Source: Paenibacillus uliginis N3/975
Lineage (GTDB): Bacteria > Bacillota > Bacilli > Paenibacillales > Paenibacillaceae
NCBI RefSeq assembly: GCF_900177425.1
Contig: NZ_LT840184.1
Location: 2,628,010-2,692,009 of the forward strand
Length of the DNA: 64,000 nt
Direction: 5' to 3'
The notes under the pieces were generated by a model. That model saw nothing but the letters and a program-made list of their open reading frames with translations. It was not told where the DNA came from and searched no databases. Made by a program: the position numbers and the translations under genes. Below are positions 26,280 through 36,661 of the stretch, in pieces. Position 1 is the first letter of the stretch. Every line of letters starts with the position of its first letter.

Positions 26280-26302
26280 ACCGCGTAAATCGCGGCTTTT
26301 TT
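26280..26302 (+). repeat. copy 3 of the ACCGCGTAAATCGCGG element, terminator-like
   Basis: CCGCG-TAAAT-CGCGG hairpin followed by C and T6, again with GACAT just upstream. It sits directly behind the SDR remnant. Confidence 0.75.
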
Positions 26303-26461
26303 ATTTCAGCGACACTTCCAGATATTTTCAGAGCGGATTCCATTACCCTCATAACGATTTTCGTAACCATAAAAGATTATTTCACGTATAAAGATAAGAA
26401 CATGATCCGACGAGCAATTCAACAATCAGTTGAAGTCTATAGAGAAATGCATACATGTTAA
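26303..26461 (+). pseudogene. possible 3' remnant of a membrane-protein gene
   Basis: One frame is open to the TAA at 26459 and encodes a hydrophobic helix (SITLITIFVTIKDYF) then a charged tail (MIRRAIQQSVEVYREMHTC). There is no start or ribosome site, and the frame runs out of the upstream terminator-like repeat. Codon-like composition suggests a relic, but it could be chance. Confidence 0.25.
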
Positions 26462-26491
26462 ACTAAAATAGAAGTTGAGGTAATTCAGCGT

Positions 26492-28876
26492 ATGAATGAG
26501 AAGTTTACAGATCATGCCGATACATCGTATCGGCTGGCTGAGCAGAAGGCAGCTCAGTATTTTGCATCACTTTATGCTCAGGTTATGGATAAGATCTATG
26601 TGCCTACCCTGACTGAAGATTTTCAATTGTGGAAAAGGAACCATATTCATCCTCATTCATGGCTAGCCTTTTTTTCGAAGGGGAAGAGAAAACCTGATTC
26701 ACGGGATTATTATAGATATATTGGGTGGTTGAATTATACAGGTAAAATGGATGATTACTTGGATCGAAGCGTTTCCTATATGTACATGAGGGATCTGGGA
26801 AAAGCTCTAGATTCTCCTGACACACAGACCAGGATTCAGCGTTTAGTTGTCGACATCAAAAATCACTTGATTCATACTACCAGAGCAAACGGGGGAGACC
26901 AACCAGAGTATATAAGTTTGGCCGGGTTGTATCGGTGGGCCCAGAAAAAAGGCGTAGAAAACGCCACGATCTGGGTAATAAACAAACTTAAGAATGTATC
27001 TTCCCATATTCCGAAGGAAATGAACGCAGAGCAAGCCCAGCGCAAACTGATCAAGATCATTATCGGTGTTGTTCTACATGCGATGGAAGAGATGGACGAT
27101 GAAATATTGCCTGCAGAACGTGCCCTACGACTAGATCAAGCCATCAGGCTGGGTTATTCCTATGGTTTGACCTATCCTTTTATTGACGATCTTCTCGATT
27201 CTGGGGTCTTAGACGATCAAGAGAAAGAACAGTATTCCCGTATGATACGTACCGCGCTTCTCACTGGATCTGTGCCAGACTTGGGTGAGTGGGCCGGAAA
27301 TAATATGGATTTGATCCATTACGTACACTCGGAGCTCCGAGAAGCTTTTGAGTACATTAAGAGACATCAGAGACCAGAAACACAGAAAACATTCTTCGAG
27401 CAGTCCTATGTGTTTTTTCATTCCCAGGATATGGACCGCGTAAAGGATCTATCGAATGCGAATTACACCAACGAAGATCTTTATCTACCAATCATCCTAA
27501 AATCTTCTTCTTCCCGATTGATTGTCCGTTCCGTCATTAGTGCCCCCGAGGATGAAGGATTTGATAATCGAACATTCTATTATGGCATCTACAACCAGTT
27601 GGCTGATGATTTTGCGGATATGTTTGATGATATGAGAGACGGGGCGGTAACACCCTATACCTATTATTTGAAATACCGAGATCAGCGTTCGGATCTTATA
27701 AATCCCTTTGAATTATACTGGGCGGTCATCTCCCATTTGATCCATAACGTGTATAACTCCAATGCCAAGACCCGTGAGGTGCTACTGGATCGTGCCATCA
27801 ACGGTCTAAAACGATGTAAAGAACGCATCGGCATTGAAAAGTATAACGAAATTATGGAGGTGTTTGCCTCCGGAAATCCGGAATTCAATCGTCTCATCCA
27901 ACATATGGTTCGAAAAGCGGATGATGTGGATTTCTTCGATAAACTGCTTCGGGACCAGATGGTGACTGTACTGAAAAACGACCGGAAAGAAAAGGAAGAC
28001 TTTTTCGATACGGTCAAAACTGTCCGCCATCAGATCAACAACCTATTGCATATTCCCAAACATAAAGAAATTTCACCGATGAAAGAGCCGCTTATTGATG
28101 CTGCAAATTACAGTCTCGAGGGGGATGGCAAACGACTACGTCCCATAATGTCTTGGATCATGGGCGTAAACGAATATGGACTGCAAGCTTCGGCAATCGA
28201 GCCGCTTCTGATATCATTGGAATACATGCATACCGCATCTTTGATCTTTGATGATCTACCATCGCAGGATAATGCATCTACCCGTAGAGGACGTCCAACC
28301 CTCCATCAGGTACAAAATAGCGCCACTGCCGAATTAACCGGTCTGTTTCTGATCCAGAAGGCGATTCAAGAACAATCATCCCTTGACAAGTTCGATCCTA
28401 AAACCGTGCTTGCCTTGATACAATATTCCTCCCAAAGGGCAGCAGATATGTGTATAGGACAGACGATGGATTTGCATTCCAAAGGAAAAGCATTGACACT
28501 AGAGCAATTGAATATGATATGCTTCTACAAAACCGGAATTGCATTTGAGGCTTCTCTGGTTATGCCTGCTATACTTGCTCAGGTTAGGGAGACGGAAATT
28601 GCGACTTTGAAGAAATTTGCCTATCATGCGGGCATTGCCTTTCAGATTAAGGATGATTTGCTTGATTTGGAAGGAGATCTGGTATTGCTTGGTAAACCAA
28701 CCAATAAGGATGTTGAAAATAACACTTCGACTTTTGTGACCATCCTTGGTCAGGAAGGCGCCAGTAAAGAGATGTGGGAACACTACTGCCTTGCAATGGA
28801 AGCGTTGAAAGAGATGCCACGCAATATCGCTTTTCTAAAGCATTTATTAAATTATATTGTTAATCGAGACTCTTAA
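26492..28876 (+). CDS. two-domain class I isoprenoid synthase: SQS/PSY-like N-half fused to polyprenyl diphosphate synthase
   Basis: A 794-residue cytosolic protein, more than twice the normal length of a trans-prenyltransferase. Residues about 520-794 form a full head-to-tail polyprenyl synthase: GDGKRLRP (544-551), first Asp-rich motif DDLPSQD (587-593), RRGRPT, and second Asp-rich motif DDLLD (721-725) in AFQIKDDLLDLEGD followed by GKPTNKD. The first ~480 residues are helical and unassigned but carry DDLLD at 232-236 and NQLADDFADMFDDMRDGA at 368-385. The latter resembles the second Asp motif of squalene/phytoene synthases (QLtNIlRDv.eD...gr.Y.P). A bifunctional chain-elongating plus terpene/prenyl-coupling enzyme is inferred. 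GAGGT precedes the ATG at 26492. Monocistronic. Confidence 0.78.
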   Translation: MNEKFTDHADTSYRLAEQKAAQYFASLYAQVMDKIYVPTLTEDFQLWKRNHIHPHSWLAFFSKGKRKPDSRDYYRYIGWLNYTGKMDDYLDRSVSYMYMRDLGKALDSPDTQTRIQRLVVDIKNHLIHTTRANGGDQPEYISLAGLYRWAQKKGVENATIWVINKLKNVSSHIPKEMNAEQAQRKLIKIIIGVVLHAMEEMDDEILPAERALRLDQAIRLGYSYGLTYPFIDDLLDSGVLDDQEKEQYSRMIRTALLTGSVPDLGEWAGNNMDLIHYVHSELREAFEYIKRHQRPETQKTFFEQSYVFFHSQDMDRVKDLSNANYTNEDLYLPIILKSSSSRLIVRSVISAPEDEGFDNRTFYYGIYNQLADDFADMFDDMRDGAVTPYTYYLKYRDQRSDLINPFELYWAVISHLIHNVYNSNAKTREVLLDRAINGLKRCKERIGIEKYNEIMEVFASGNPEFNRLIQHMVRKADDVDFFDKLLRDQMVTVLKNDRKEKEDFFDTVKTVRHQINNLLHIPKHKEISPMKEPLIDAANYSLEGDGKRLRPIMSWIMGVNEYGLQASAIEPLLISLEYMHTASLIFDDLPSQDNASTRRGRPTLHQVQNSATAELTGLFLIQKAIQEQSSLDKFDPKTVLALIQYSSQRAADMCIGQTMDLHSKGKALTLEQLNMICFYKTGIAFEASLVMPAILAQVRETEIATLKKFAYHAGIAFQIKDDLLDLEGDLVLLGKPTNKDVENNTSTFVTILGQEGASKEMWEHYCLAMEALKEMPRNIAFLKHLLNYIVNRDS

Positions 28877-28935
28877 AATGTTTGTCTTACCTGTAATGTG
28901 AAGATGGGTAAGGAATTATACATGTTTAATAGTGA

Positions 28936-28964
28936 AGTGTTGGTATAATTGCCAGCACTTTTTT
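28936..28964 (+). terminator. intrinsic terminator of the isoprenoid synthase gene
   Basis: AGTGTTGG (28936-28943) pairs with CCAGCACT (28952-28959) with one G-U pair, followed by a T6 run. Confidence 0.87.
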
Positions 28965-29055
28965 GAATTTCAACATAATTTAGACGAGCTTGCTGCATAA
29001 TGAACTTTTGTTACAGAGCTTACTATCAAAAATTCACTTCCAGCCGAGTGAGTCC

Positions 29056-29937
29056 TCAGTTTCCGGTCTGTTTACGGAACACACTTGGCGTTAAGCCAGT
29101 TTCCGATTTGAACGTATGGAAAAAATGCGAGAGGTCGCCAAAGCCGACGGCAGAAGCGATTTCGGTCACAGAGAGTGGCGTATCCATGAGCAATCGTTTG
29201 GCCTGATTGATGCGATAAATCGTTAAAAAGCGGTTTAAAGAGTGGCCTGTCGCTTGTTTGAATTGATCGTACAAATGCGAGCGGGATACATTGAACTGTT
29301 CATGCAAACAGCTGACCTCGATCGATTCGGCATAATGTGCGGTCAAATATCGTAAAATACGCTCCGCTAAATGAAACGCAGCGTTCTCTGATGTGTCTGT
29401 GTCCGGGGGACAATATTGCTCCCGCGCCAGGATGACGAACAATTCGGCAAGCAGATGGTGCATCGCTGCTATGTAAAAATCCTGCTGATCGGCAAGCTCC
29501 CGAGTAAGCCGCAGCAGCAGATCCCGGATCGAATCCATTTTCGCTGTGGCTAATCGCCAGTAGGGTTGCGGCTCGGCAAGCAGGGTGTGTAAACATGTGC
29601 TGATTCCGGGCGAGTTGTCGAACGACGTTTGCACATAGTGTTCATCCAACGATAACACTACCCGATGAAGAGGTTTTGTTCCGATAACGGATGGCCGGTG
29701 AAAAACATGAGGCTTTATGATGGCTAGCGCGCCCGGCAGCAGGGAATACACATGATCGCCGACCAGCAGCTTTCCATGTCCCTCTAAACAAAAATAGATC
29801 TCGTAGCCCCGATGAGCATGCATCTGGCTTTGACCAATTACGCCATCACGGAAATGGCAATGGACTGGGAAAACGTCCAGGAGTCGATTCGTAGCGTTAT
29901 CCAATTGATAACCGGAAGAAATGTAACGTGAACCCAT
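29056..29937 (-). CDS. AraC-family regulator with cupin sensor (polysaccharide locus)
   Basis: About 293 residues. The N-terminal AraC-binding/cupin domain (about 20-130) has MHAHRGYEIYFCLEGHGKLL and PGALAIIKPHVFHRPSV. Two C-terminal helix-turn-helices form the AraC DNA-binding domain (SRSHLYDQFKQATGHSLNRF and VTEIASAVGFGDLSHFFHTF). The ATG at 29937 has GGAGAAC upstream; the frame is open further but without a better site. It is transcribed away from the GH105 gene 216 bases off and probably controls the locus in answer to an oligosaccharide. Confidence 0.88.
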   Translation of the reverse strand: MGSRYISSGYQLDNATNRLLDVFPVHCHFRDGVIGQSQMHAHRGYEIYFCLEGHGKLLVGDHVYSLLPGALAIIKPHVFHRPSVIGTKPLHRVVLSLDEHYVQTSFDNSPGISTCLHTLLAEPQPYWRLATAKMDSIRDLLLRLTRELADQQDFYIAAMHHLLAELFVILAREQYCPPDTDTSENAAFHLAERILRYLTAHYAESIEVSCLHEQFNVSRSHLYDQFKQATGHSLNRFLTIYRINQAKRLLMDTPLSVTEIASAVGFGDLSHFFHTFKSETGLTPSVFRKQTGN

Positions 29938-31204
29938 CTTATAAGTTCTCCTGTTCCAACGTAAATGGTATGCAATAAGTAAGGATATTTTAACACGGTC
30001 CACCCTGAAGGTCTTGGAGTTTGTGGAAAAATCCCCATATATTCTGAACAAGAAGCCAAGTTTCGTTAGCCAGAATCCTTTACATTAAGTGTAGAACATT
30101 TTGAGAGAAATTTCTTTAAGCCTGCTAAACTTGGAAATTTAGGGAGAGGTCGTATGAAGGGGAATGAGGAACTGGCGAACTTGGCGGAACGCGTCTATCA
30201 TCGGATGATCGATAAGACGGTGAACGATTGGGGAATGAATATCGAAAGCTGGGATTGGGTACCGGGCGTCGGAGTCATCTCGATTCTGGCTTACGGCCAG
30301 CTAACGGGTAATGAAGAAGCATTTGCATATTTGCGGCGATGGACGCAACGCAACAAACATTTGAGCGAACACGTAAACGTAATCAATTCGATGGCGCCGT
30401 ATGCGATATTTCCGGAGCTATACCGGCTCAGCGGGGAACCGTGGTACTTGGAAACGGCAATCAAAATCGGCGATTGGATGCTGGCGGACGCACCTCGCAC
30501 ACGGGAAGGCGCCTATGAACATACCGTTACTGAGAATGCCAAATTTTCCGAACAAGTCTGGGCGGATACCTTGTTTATGGCTGTACTCTTTTTGGCTAGA
30601 CTAGCGAAGCTTACCGGGGAAAGCAAGTATGCCAAAGAAGCAGAGTTCCAATTGCTTGTCCATCTGCGATTGCTGCAGGATCCGCAAACCGGAGTGTTGT
30701 TCCATGGCTGGAACGGTGCAGAAGGGAATCATATGTCCTCGGCCCGTTGGATTCGCGCCAACGCATGGGTCATACTGGCGAGTCCATGGATTGCCGAGGA
30801 GATAGGTTCCCTGACTCCGGTTACCGAGGAAATTGTAGACCGATATCGGCAGCTTGCGGCAGGGCTGCGGCATTACCAGGGAGAAAGCGGATTGTGGAGT
30901 ACGGTCATGGATCAGCCTGAATTTTATGCAGAGACATCAGGGAGCGCGGGAATCGCGGCGGGATGGCTCGCGGGAATGCGAATGGGTTGGTTGGATGTTA
31001 CATATAAGGAAGCCGTTAATCGAACTGTGCAAGGCGTTATAGAGAGAATCGAACCTGATGGAACGGTCCAAAGCGTATCCGGAGGAACGCCGGTTATGCC
31101 GAGCATTCCGGCTTATCAAAAGATTCCCTGCTTTCCGACGTTATACGGGCAGGGGTTGACTCTTATTTTATTGTCGCTTGTTCACGCAGAAATGGGAGGA
31201 TCAT

Positions 31205-32005
<801 letters not shown>

Positions 32006-32218
32006 TAAATGCTGGATGGTCAGTCCGCTCACCGATTTCGACAAGTTAAAGTTTTATCTGAAGCATATGAAGAGGGATTCCCTTTTGTCCATAAATTCTC
32101 TCCAAAGAGGCGGGATTTATTGTTCAGAGGGGATTTTTTTATTCAATTAGATTTTAATGGAATTCATAGAGTGATATAGTCAATTTACACAATTTCACTA
32201 CTTATGGAGGGGTGTCCA

Positions 32219-34531
32219 ATGCGTTTGAGTATTTCCGGAAAAGCCATGATTATTTATGGATCTATTTTTACCGTCATCATTTTCCTAACCTTTGGTTTGT
32301 CTTATTTTGGAACGGTAGGGCGCCTGGAGAAGGATTTGAAGGATACGCATATCGCATTGTTAAAGCAGATCGATAAAAGAATCGAAATTGTGTTTCGCAC
32401 AACGGAGAAAGATTTGCTGAACTTGTCAGAGGAACTTGAGTATGTGTATTTCATGTATGACAGCTTCGATGATGCCTCCAAAAAATATGCGAATTTCTTC
32501 GGTTTGTCAAACAAATTGAAAACGATGGTGCATGCGGGTGAGCAATTTTCCTCCGTCTTTGTTTACTCGAACACGAGCGGCGACGTTATGACCGATAAAA
32601 CGTTTATGAAAAAAAATGAATCGGAAGACCATTGGTTAGAAAGCTATATCGAAATGGAAGGTTACTCGAAGTGGATTGCTACTCACAAGGTGTGGGATGG
32701 GGATAAAATGCAGGATGTCGTCACGCTGATTCGTCCCTATCCACTCATTAGTAGTCCCGGTTATCGGAAGGGGCTTGTTGCCGTCAATATTCATGAGGAC
32801 ATTCTCTACGGGATGATCAGTGATGTGTTCGAAGGCAGTCAAGAGGGCGTACATACGTTCATCATCGACGACAAAGGGAATATCGTGACACATGATGACA
32901 AATCGAAATTATATAAAAATATGACAGACGTCCCTTATATCAAGCGGATTTTAAGTGAAAAAGGAAGCGGCCAATTCTCAGCCGAATCGAACGAGGGCAA
33001 GCAATCCATCTTTTATAGGACGTCCAATTATACAGGTTGGAAAATTGTAAGCGTTATCCCACAAGCCCAGCTGTACCAACCGCTGGAATCCATTCGGAAT
33101 CTGATGATCCTGATTGTCGCCCTTATGGTTATCCTGGCGATGTCTGTTCTTTTCTACGTGAACCGCCGGACCTTTAAACCTTTGGATCGTTTGGCGAGAA
33201 AAATGTCTGGAGCCATCAAGCCGACCCAGCCGGGGCAGGCTGTCAGACTCGATTATTTGGAAACGGTGTTCGATCAGATGTTTACGGATCGTGAGCAGTT
33301 GGAGCAGCGCGTTCGGGATTCTAAGCCGGTTCTGAAGTGGAGAATCGTGATGGATATGCTGACAGGTTATCGAACGGAATACACGTCGGTAAGTCCGCAG
33401 TTGGAATTTACCGGGTTTAGCTTTCTGCCGGAAATGTTTGTTGTCTGTACAGCTGAAATTGCGAAGAACGGCGGCATTAGCTCCAAAGATGAAACGCTGT
33501 ATACCTATGTGCTGTGTAACGTAGCAGAAGAACTGATCAATATGGAAACGGCTGGCGTTGCCATCGATCTGGGTTCAGGCCGAGCCGCGATTATTTTTAG
33601 TTTTGGGGAAGGGGATGTAGAGAAGAACCATCTTCAGGCACTGACCATCCTTGAACTGGTTCTTGATATCATGAAACACCAGTTTGGACTGTTGGTAACA
33701 GCCGGAGTAGGCAGATGCTACCGCGACATGAAGGATATTCCCAAATCGTATGACGAATCGCAAAAAGCACTGCAATACCGAATGGTTATCGGCAATCATG
33801 CCGTCATTTCATTTGAGGATTTGATTGGATCGGATCATCAGGACTATTACCGTATCATCAAAATGACGGATCGGATCGTAGAAGCCCTCAAACGCACGGA
33901 GTTTGAAAAAGTTCAGCAAGATGTGGCGATCTTGTACCGGGAGGCGGTAGAAGCCGGCATGTCTCCGGAACTGATTCGGCATCTTTCTTATGAACTGATC
34001 ATGAAATCGTTGCAGGCCATTGCGGCGACTGGCATCGATACGGAGGAGACCCTGAATAGCCTGGGCAATCTCCACGAAAGAATGAACCGCTGCCGCGATT
34101 GGCAGGAGCTGACTCAGATCGTGCTGACCGTATTGGAACAAATGGCGAAGAGAGTTGAGGATAAGCGTATGCAGCGGGGCAGCAATAAATTGATCGAGAA
34201 AATGCTTGTATACATCGAAGATCATTATATGGGAAGCGAATTTTCTCTTGCCCAGTTGGCGGCCCAGTTTGAGCTGGGTCCGACGTACATCAGTAAATTG
34301 TTTAAAGAGCATACAGAGAAAAATTTCATTGATTATTTGATCGAAACCCGGATCAATGCTTCTAAGCAACTGTTAACGGACAAGAATCGAAAAATCAACG
34401 ATATTGCAGAAGAGGTAGGGTATACGAATACCCGAAGCTTTCTGCGGGCTTTTAAAAAATATACAGGTATGACACCGACGGAATATCGCGATTATGTGCT
34501 GGATTCAACCGCAAAACTCGCGTTAGAATAA
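32219..34531 (+). CDS. membrane sensor-regulator: cache domain plus AraC DNA-binding domain
   Basis: About 770 residues. Membrane segment 1 at about 10-32, an extracytoplasmic dCache-like sensor to about residue 295 (HTFIIDDKGNIVTHD is typical), membrane segment 2 (MILIVALMVILAMSVLFYV), a cytoplasmic linker domain, and an AraC helix-turn-helix pair at the C-terminus (SLAQLAAQFELGPTYISKLF; INDIAEEVGYTNTRSFLRAF). Such one-component regulators are common next to sugar ABC operons in Paenibacillus. GGAGGGG lies before the ATG at 32219. It likely senses external sugar or loaded binding protein and switches on the following ABC operon. Confidence 0.88.
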   Translation: MRLSISGKAMIIYGSIFTVIIFLTFGLSYFGTVGRLEKDLKDTHIALLKQIDKRIEIVFRTTEKDLLNLSEELEYVYFMYDSFDDASKKYANFFGLSNKLKTMVHAGEQFSSVFVYSNTSGDVMTDKTFMKKNESEDHWLESYIEMEGYSKWIATHKVWDGDKMQDVVTLIRPYPLISSPGYRKGLVAVNIHEDILYGMISDVFEGSQEGVHTFIIDDKGNIVTHDDKSKLYKNMTDVPYIKRILSEKGSGQFSAESNEGKQSIFYRTSNYTGWKIVSVIPQAQLYQPLESIRNLMILIVALMVILAMSVLFYVNRRTFKPLDRLARKMSGAIKPTQPGQAVRLDYLETVFDQMFTDREQLEQRVRDSKPVLKWRIVMDMLTGYRTEYTSVSPQLEFTGFSFLPEMFVVCTAEIAKNGGISSKDETLYTYVLCNVAEELINMETAGVAIDLGSGRAAIIFSFGEGDVEKNHLQALTILELVLDIMKHQFGLLVTAGVGRCYRDMKDIPKSYDESQKALQYRMVIGNHAVISFEDLIGSDHQDYYRIIKMTDRIVEALKRTEFEKVQQDVAILYREAVEAGMSPELIRHLSYELIMKSLQAIAATGIDTEETLNSLGNLHERMNRCRDWQELTQIVLTVLEQMAKRVEDKRMQRGSNKLIEKMLVYIEDHYMGSEFSLAQLAAQFELGPTYISKLFKEHTEKNFIDYLIETRINASKQLLTDKNRKINDIAEEVGYTNTRSFLRAFKKYTGMTPTEYRDYVLDSTAKLALE

Positions 34532-34705
34532 GCTCCTCGCTACAAAATCACAAAAAAATGCACGGATCATAAAAAATGCGACCCTGTAATTTGTAAGAAA
34601 AGACACCTAACGCATAACGCGTCTCTTTCCAGCTCGGGCTTCCTTTTCTACAATTTAAATTGCAGCACACATCAGTAACCTTCAGCTGCGAAAGGGGGAA
34701 GCGAT

Positions 34706-34732
34706 ATGATGCGAAAGGGTGAGGTTATGTGA
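34706..34732 (+). CDS. eight-codon leader ORF overlapping the permease start
   Basis: AAGGGGGAA, ATATGATG, then ATG ATG CGA AAG GGT GAG GTT ATG TGA encodes MMRKGEVM. The stop overlaps the GTG start of the permease gene (GTGA). This may couple or meter translation of the operon; it could be chance. Confidence 0.3.
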   Translation: MMRKGEVM

Positions 34733-35703
34733 AGGGGAGGTTAGCGGCGGCGGAATCGCAAACCGGATCGTATGCTGTACGAAGCGGAATAAATCGGCGT
34801 TCGGTTTGGAGAAGAATGGTACGGGATAAACATTTGTACTTGATGCTCCTGCCCGTTATCGGATTTTATTTTCTGTTTAAATATATACCGATCGTCGGAG
34901 AGATCATTGCTTTCAAAGATTACAGGTTCGCGGATGGTATATTCGGAAGTCAGTGGGTCGGATTCAAGCATTTTCAGATGATATTCGAAAGTTCGGATTT
35001 TTGGAGAATTTTAAGAAACACGCTCGTTCTTAACCTGTATAGTCTTGTGTTTGGATTTCCTATACCAATTATCCTGGCTCTTCTATTAAATGAAGTACGC
35101 CTGAACTGGTACAAGCGAATCGTGCAAAACATGCTGTACATCCCCCACTTCATGTCATGGGCGGTGCTCGGTAGCATTGTAGTTGCCGCGTTGTCACCAA
35201 GTACGGGGTTCGTGAATCTTCTTCTTAAAAAAATAACCGGCGGAGAAACCATCTATTTCATGGCAGATTCGTTCTGGTGGCCGATCGCTTATACGATATC
35301 GGGCATTTGGCGGGAAGCAGGCTGGGGAACGATACTGTATCTGGCGGCCATGGCTTCGATTGACCCTCAGCTCTATGAAGCTGCCAAAATCGACGGCGCC
35401 GCCAAGCTGCGGCAAATCTGGCATATTACATTGCCCGGCATCCGCGGCACGATTGCCATTTTGCTCATTCTCAGAATGGGACAAATGATGGACGTAGGAT
35501 TGGAGCAAACGCTTGTCCTCCAAAATAATTCCGTATTGGATGTAGCCGACGTCATTAGTACTTATGTTTACAGGGTAGGGCTACAAAACATGAGTTACAG
35601 CTATACGACGGCCATCGGTTTGTTCCAATCGGTCATTGGCGTGATTCTGGTTCTCAGCGTCAATCGGCTGATCCGACTCTTCGGGGAACGGGGGCTGTGG
35701 TAA
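34729..35703 (+). CDS. sugar ABC transporter permease 1 (LplB type)
   Basis: A 324-residue inner-membrane permease of the MalF/LplB class with six membrane segments after a 45-residue basic cytoplasmic N-terminus. The ATPase-contact EAA loop is EAAKIDGAAKLRQIWHITLP. The GTG at 34729 has AAGGGTGAGG upstream. It forms a heterodimer with the next gene product. The operon has no ATPase gene, so a shared MsmX-type ATPase is expected. Confidence 0.92.
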   Translation: MKGRLAAAESQTGSYAVRSGINRRSVWRRMVRDKHLYLMLLPVIGFYFLFKYIPIVGEIIAFKDYRFADGIFGSQWVGFKHFQMIFESSDFWRILRNTLVLNLYSLVFGFPIPIILALLLNEVRLNWYKRIVQNMLYIPHFMSWAVLGSIVVAALSPSTGFVNLLLKKITGGETIYFMADSFWWPIAYTISGIWREAGWGTILYLAAMASIDPQLYEAAKIDGAAKLRQIWHITLPGIRGTIAILLILRMGQMMDVGLEQTLVLQNNSVLDVADVISTYVYRVGLQNMSYSYTTAIGLFQSVIGVILVLSVNRLIRLFGERGLW

Positions 35704-35707
35704 AGCG

Positions 35708-36598
35708 ATGGTAAAAACGAAAATAGGAATCTCAAATAAAATTGTTTTGGTAAGCGCTTACGCGTTGCTTGGCTGTATTTCATTGTTAACTTTGTTTCCC
35801 TTCTGGTACGAAATCGCGGCATCTTTCAGCAGCAGCAGGGCGATTACGTCTGGCGAAGTCTTTTTATGGCCCGTCGAATTCAACACCGTTGCATATGAAC
35901 GGTTATTGGAGGACGGACAACTCATCATGGCAATGGGAAATACCATTCTTGTTACGATTGTCGGAACCGTGCTTAACGTGATCATGACGATTATGGCGGC
36001 GTATCCGCTCTCTAGAAAGAGACTTGTGGGACGGAATGGGCTGCTGGCGTTCATTACGATTACCATGTTGTTTGTCGCAGGGTTGATTCCTAATTTTATT
36101 CTGATTAAGTCTCTCGGGCTTATGAATTCATATTGGTCGATTTGGCTGCCGGGATTGATCAGTACGTATAACATGTTCGTGATGAAGACGTTCATGGAAG
36201 GGCTGCCGGAGGAAATTGAGGAGTCGGCGTCCATCGATGGTGCCGGGGACTGGCGGATACTGCTACAAATTTATATGCCGCTGTGCAAGCCGATTCTGGC
36301 GGCGTTGTCATTGTTCTATGCCGTCGGCTGGTGGAACAGCTACTTCAACGTTTTGCTGTATATTACGGAATCCACGAAGTTGACCGTCATGGTAAAGCTG
36401 TACCAAATGGTCAGCAGGGTGGACGACAATCTGTTAAACAATATCGGAGGAAACGATGTGATGGAGCAAGTTCTTCTGACACCTGAAGCTCTCAAGGCAG
36501 CTGCTGTCGTCATTGTCGTCACTCCAATCCTGTGCGTATACCCGTTCCTCCAGAAGCATTTTGTCAAAGGTGTTCTCATTGGCTCGGTCAAAGGATAA
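35708..36598 (+). CDS. sugar ABC transporter permease 2 (LplC/YtcP type)
   Basis: A 296-residue MalG-class permease with six membrane segments and an EAA-like loop (EESASIDGAGDWRILLQIYM). Starts four bases after the previous stop, with the ribosome site inside that gene's end. With the binding protein it imports oligosaccharides. A cre-like palindrome lies in its first codons. Confidence 0.92.
   Translation: MVKTKIGISNKIVLVSAYALLGCISLLTLFPFWYEIAASFSSSRAITSGEVFLWPVEFNTVAYERLLEDGQLIMAMGNTILVTIVGTVLNVIMTIMAAYPLSRKRLVGRNGLLAFITITMLFVAGLIPNFILIKSLGLMNSYWSIWLPGLISTYNMFVMKTFMEGLPEEIEESASIDGAGDWRILLQIYMPLCKPILAALSLFYAVGWWNSYFNVLLYITESTKLTVMVKLYQMVSRVDDNLLNNIGGNDVMEQVLLTPEALKAAAVVIVVTPILCVYPFLQKHFVKGVLIGSVKG
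35749..35762. promoter_or_regulatory. candidate intragenic cre (CcpA) site
   Basis: GGTAAGCGCTTACG is a perfect palindrome around AAGCGCTT and matches about 12 of 14 positions of the cre consensus TGWAANCGNTNWCA. It lies inside the start of permease 2, where a roadblock type of catabolite repression would be possible. Confidence 0.35.
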
Positions 36599-36661
36599 CG
36601 GCCGATATCACAGGGCCGAAAAGCTCTTGATATAGATAAATATCGAAAAGGGGATGAAACG

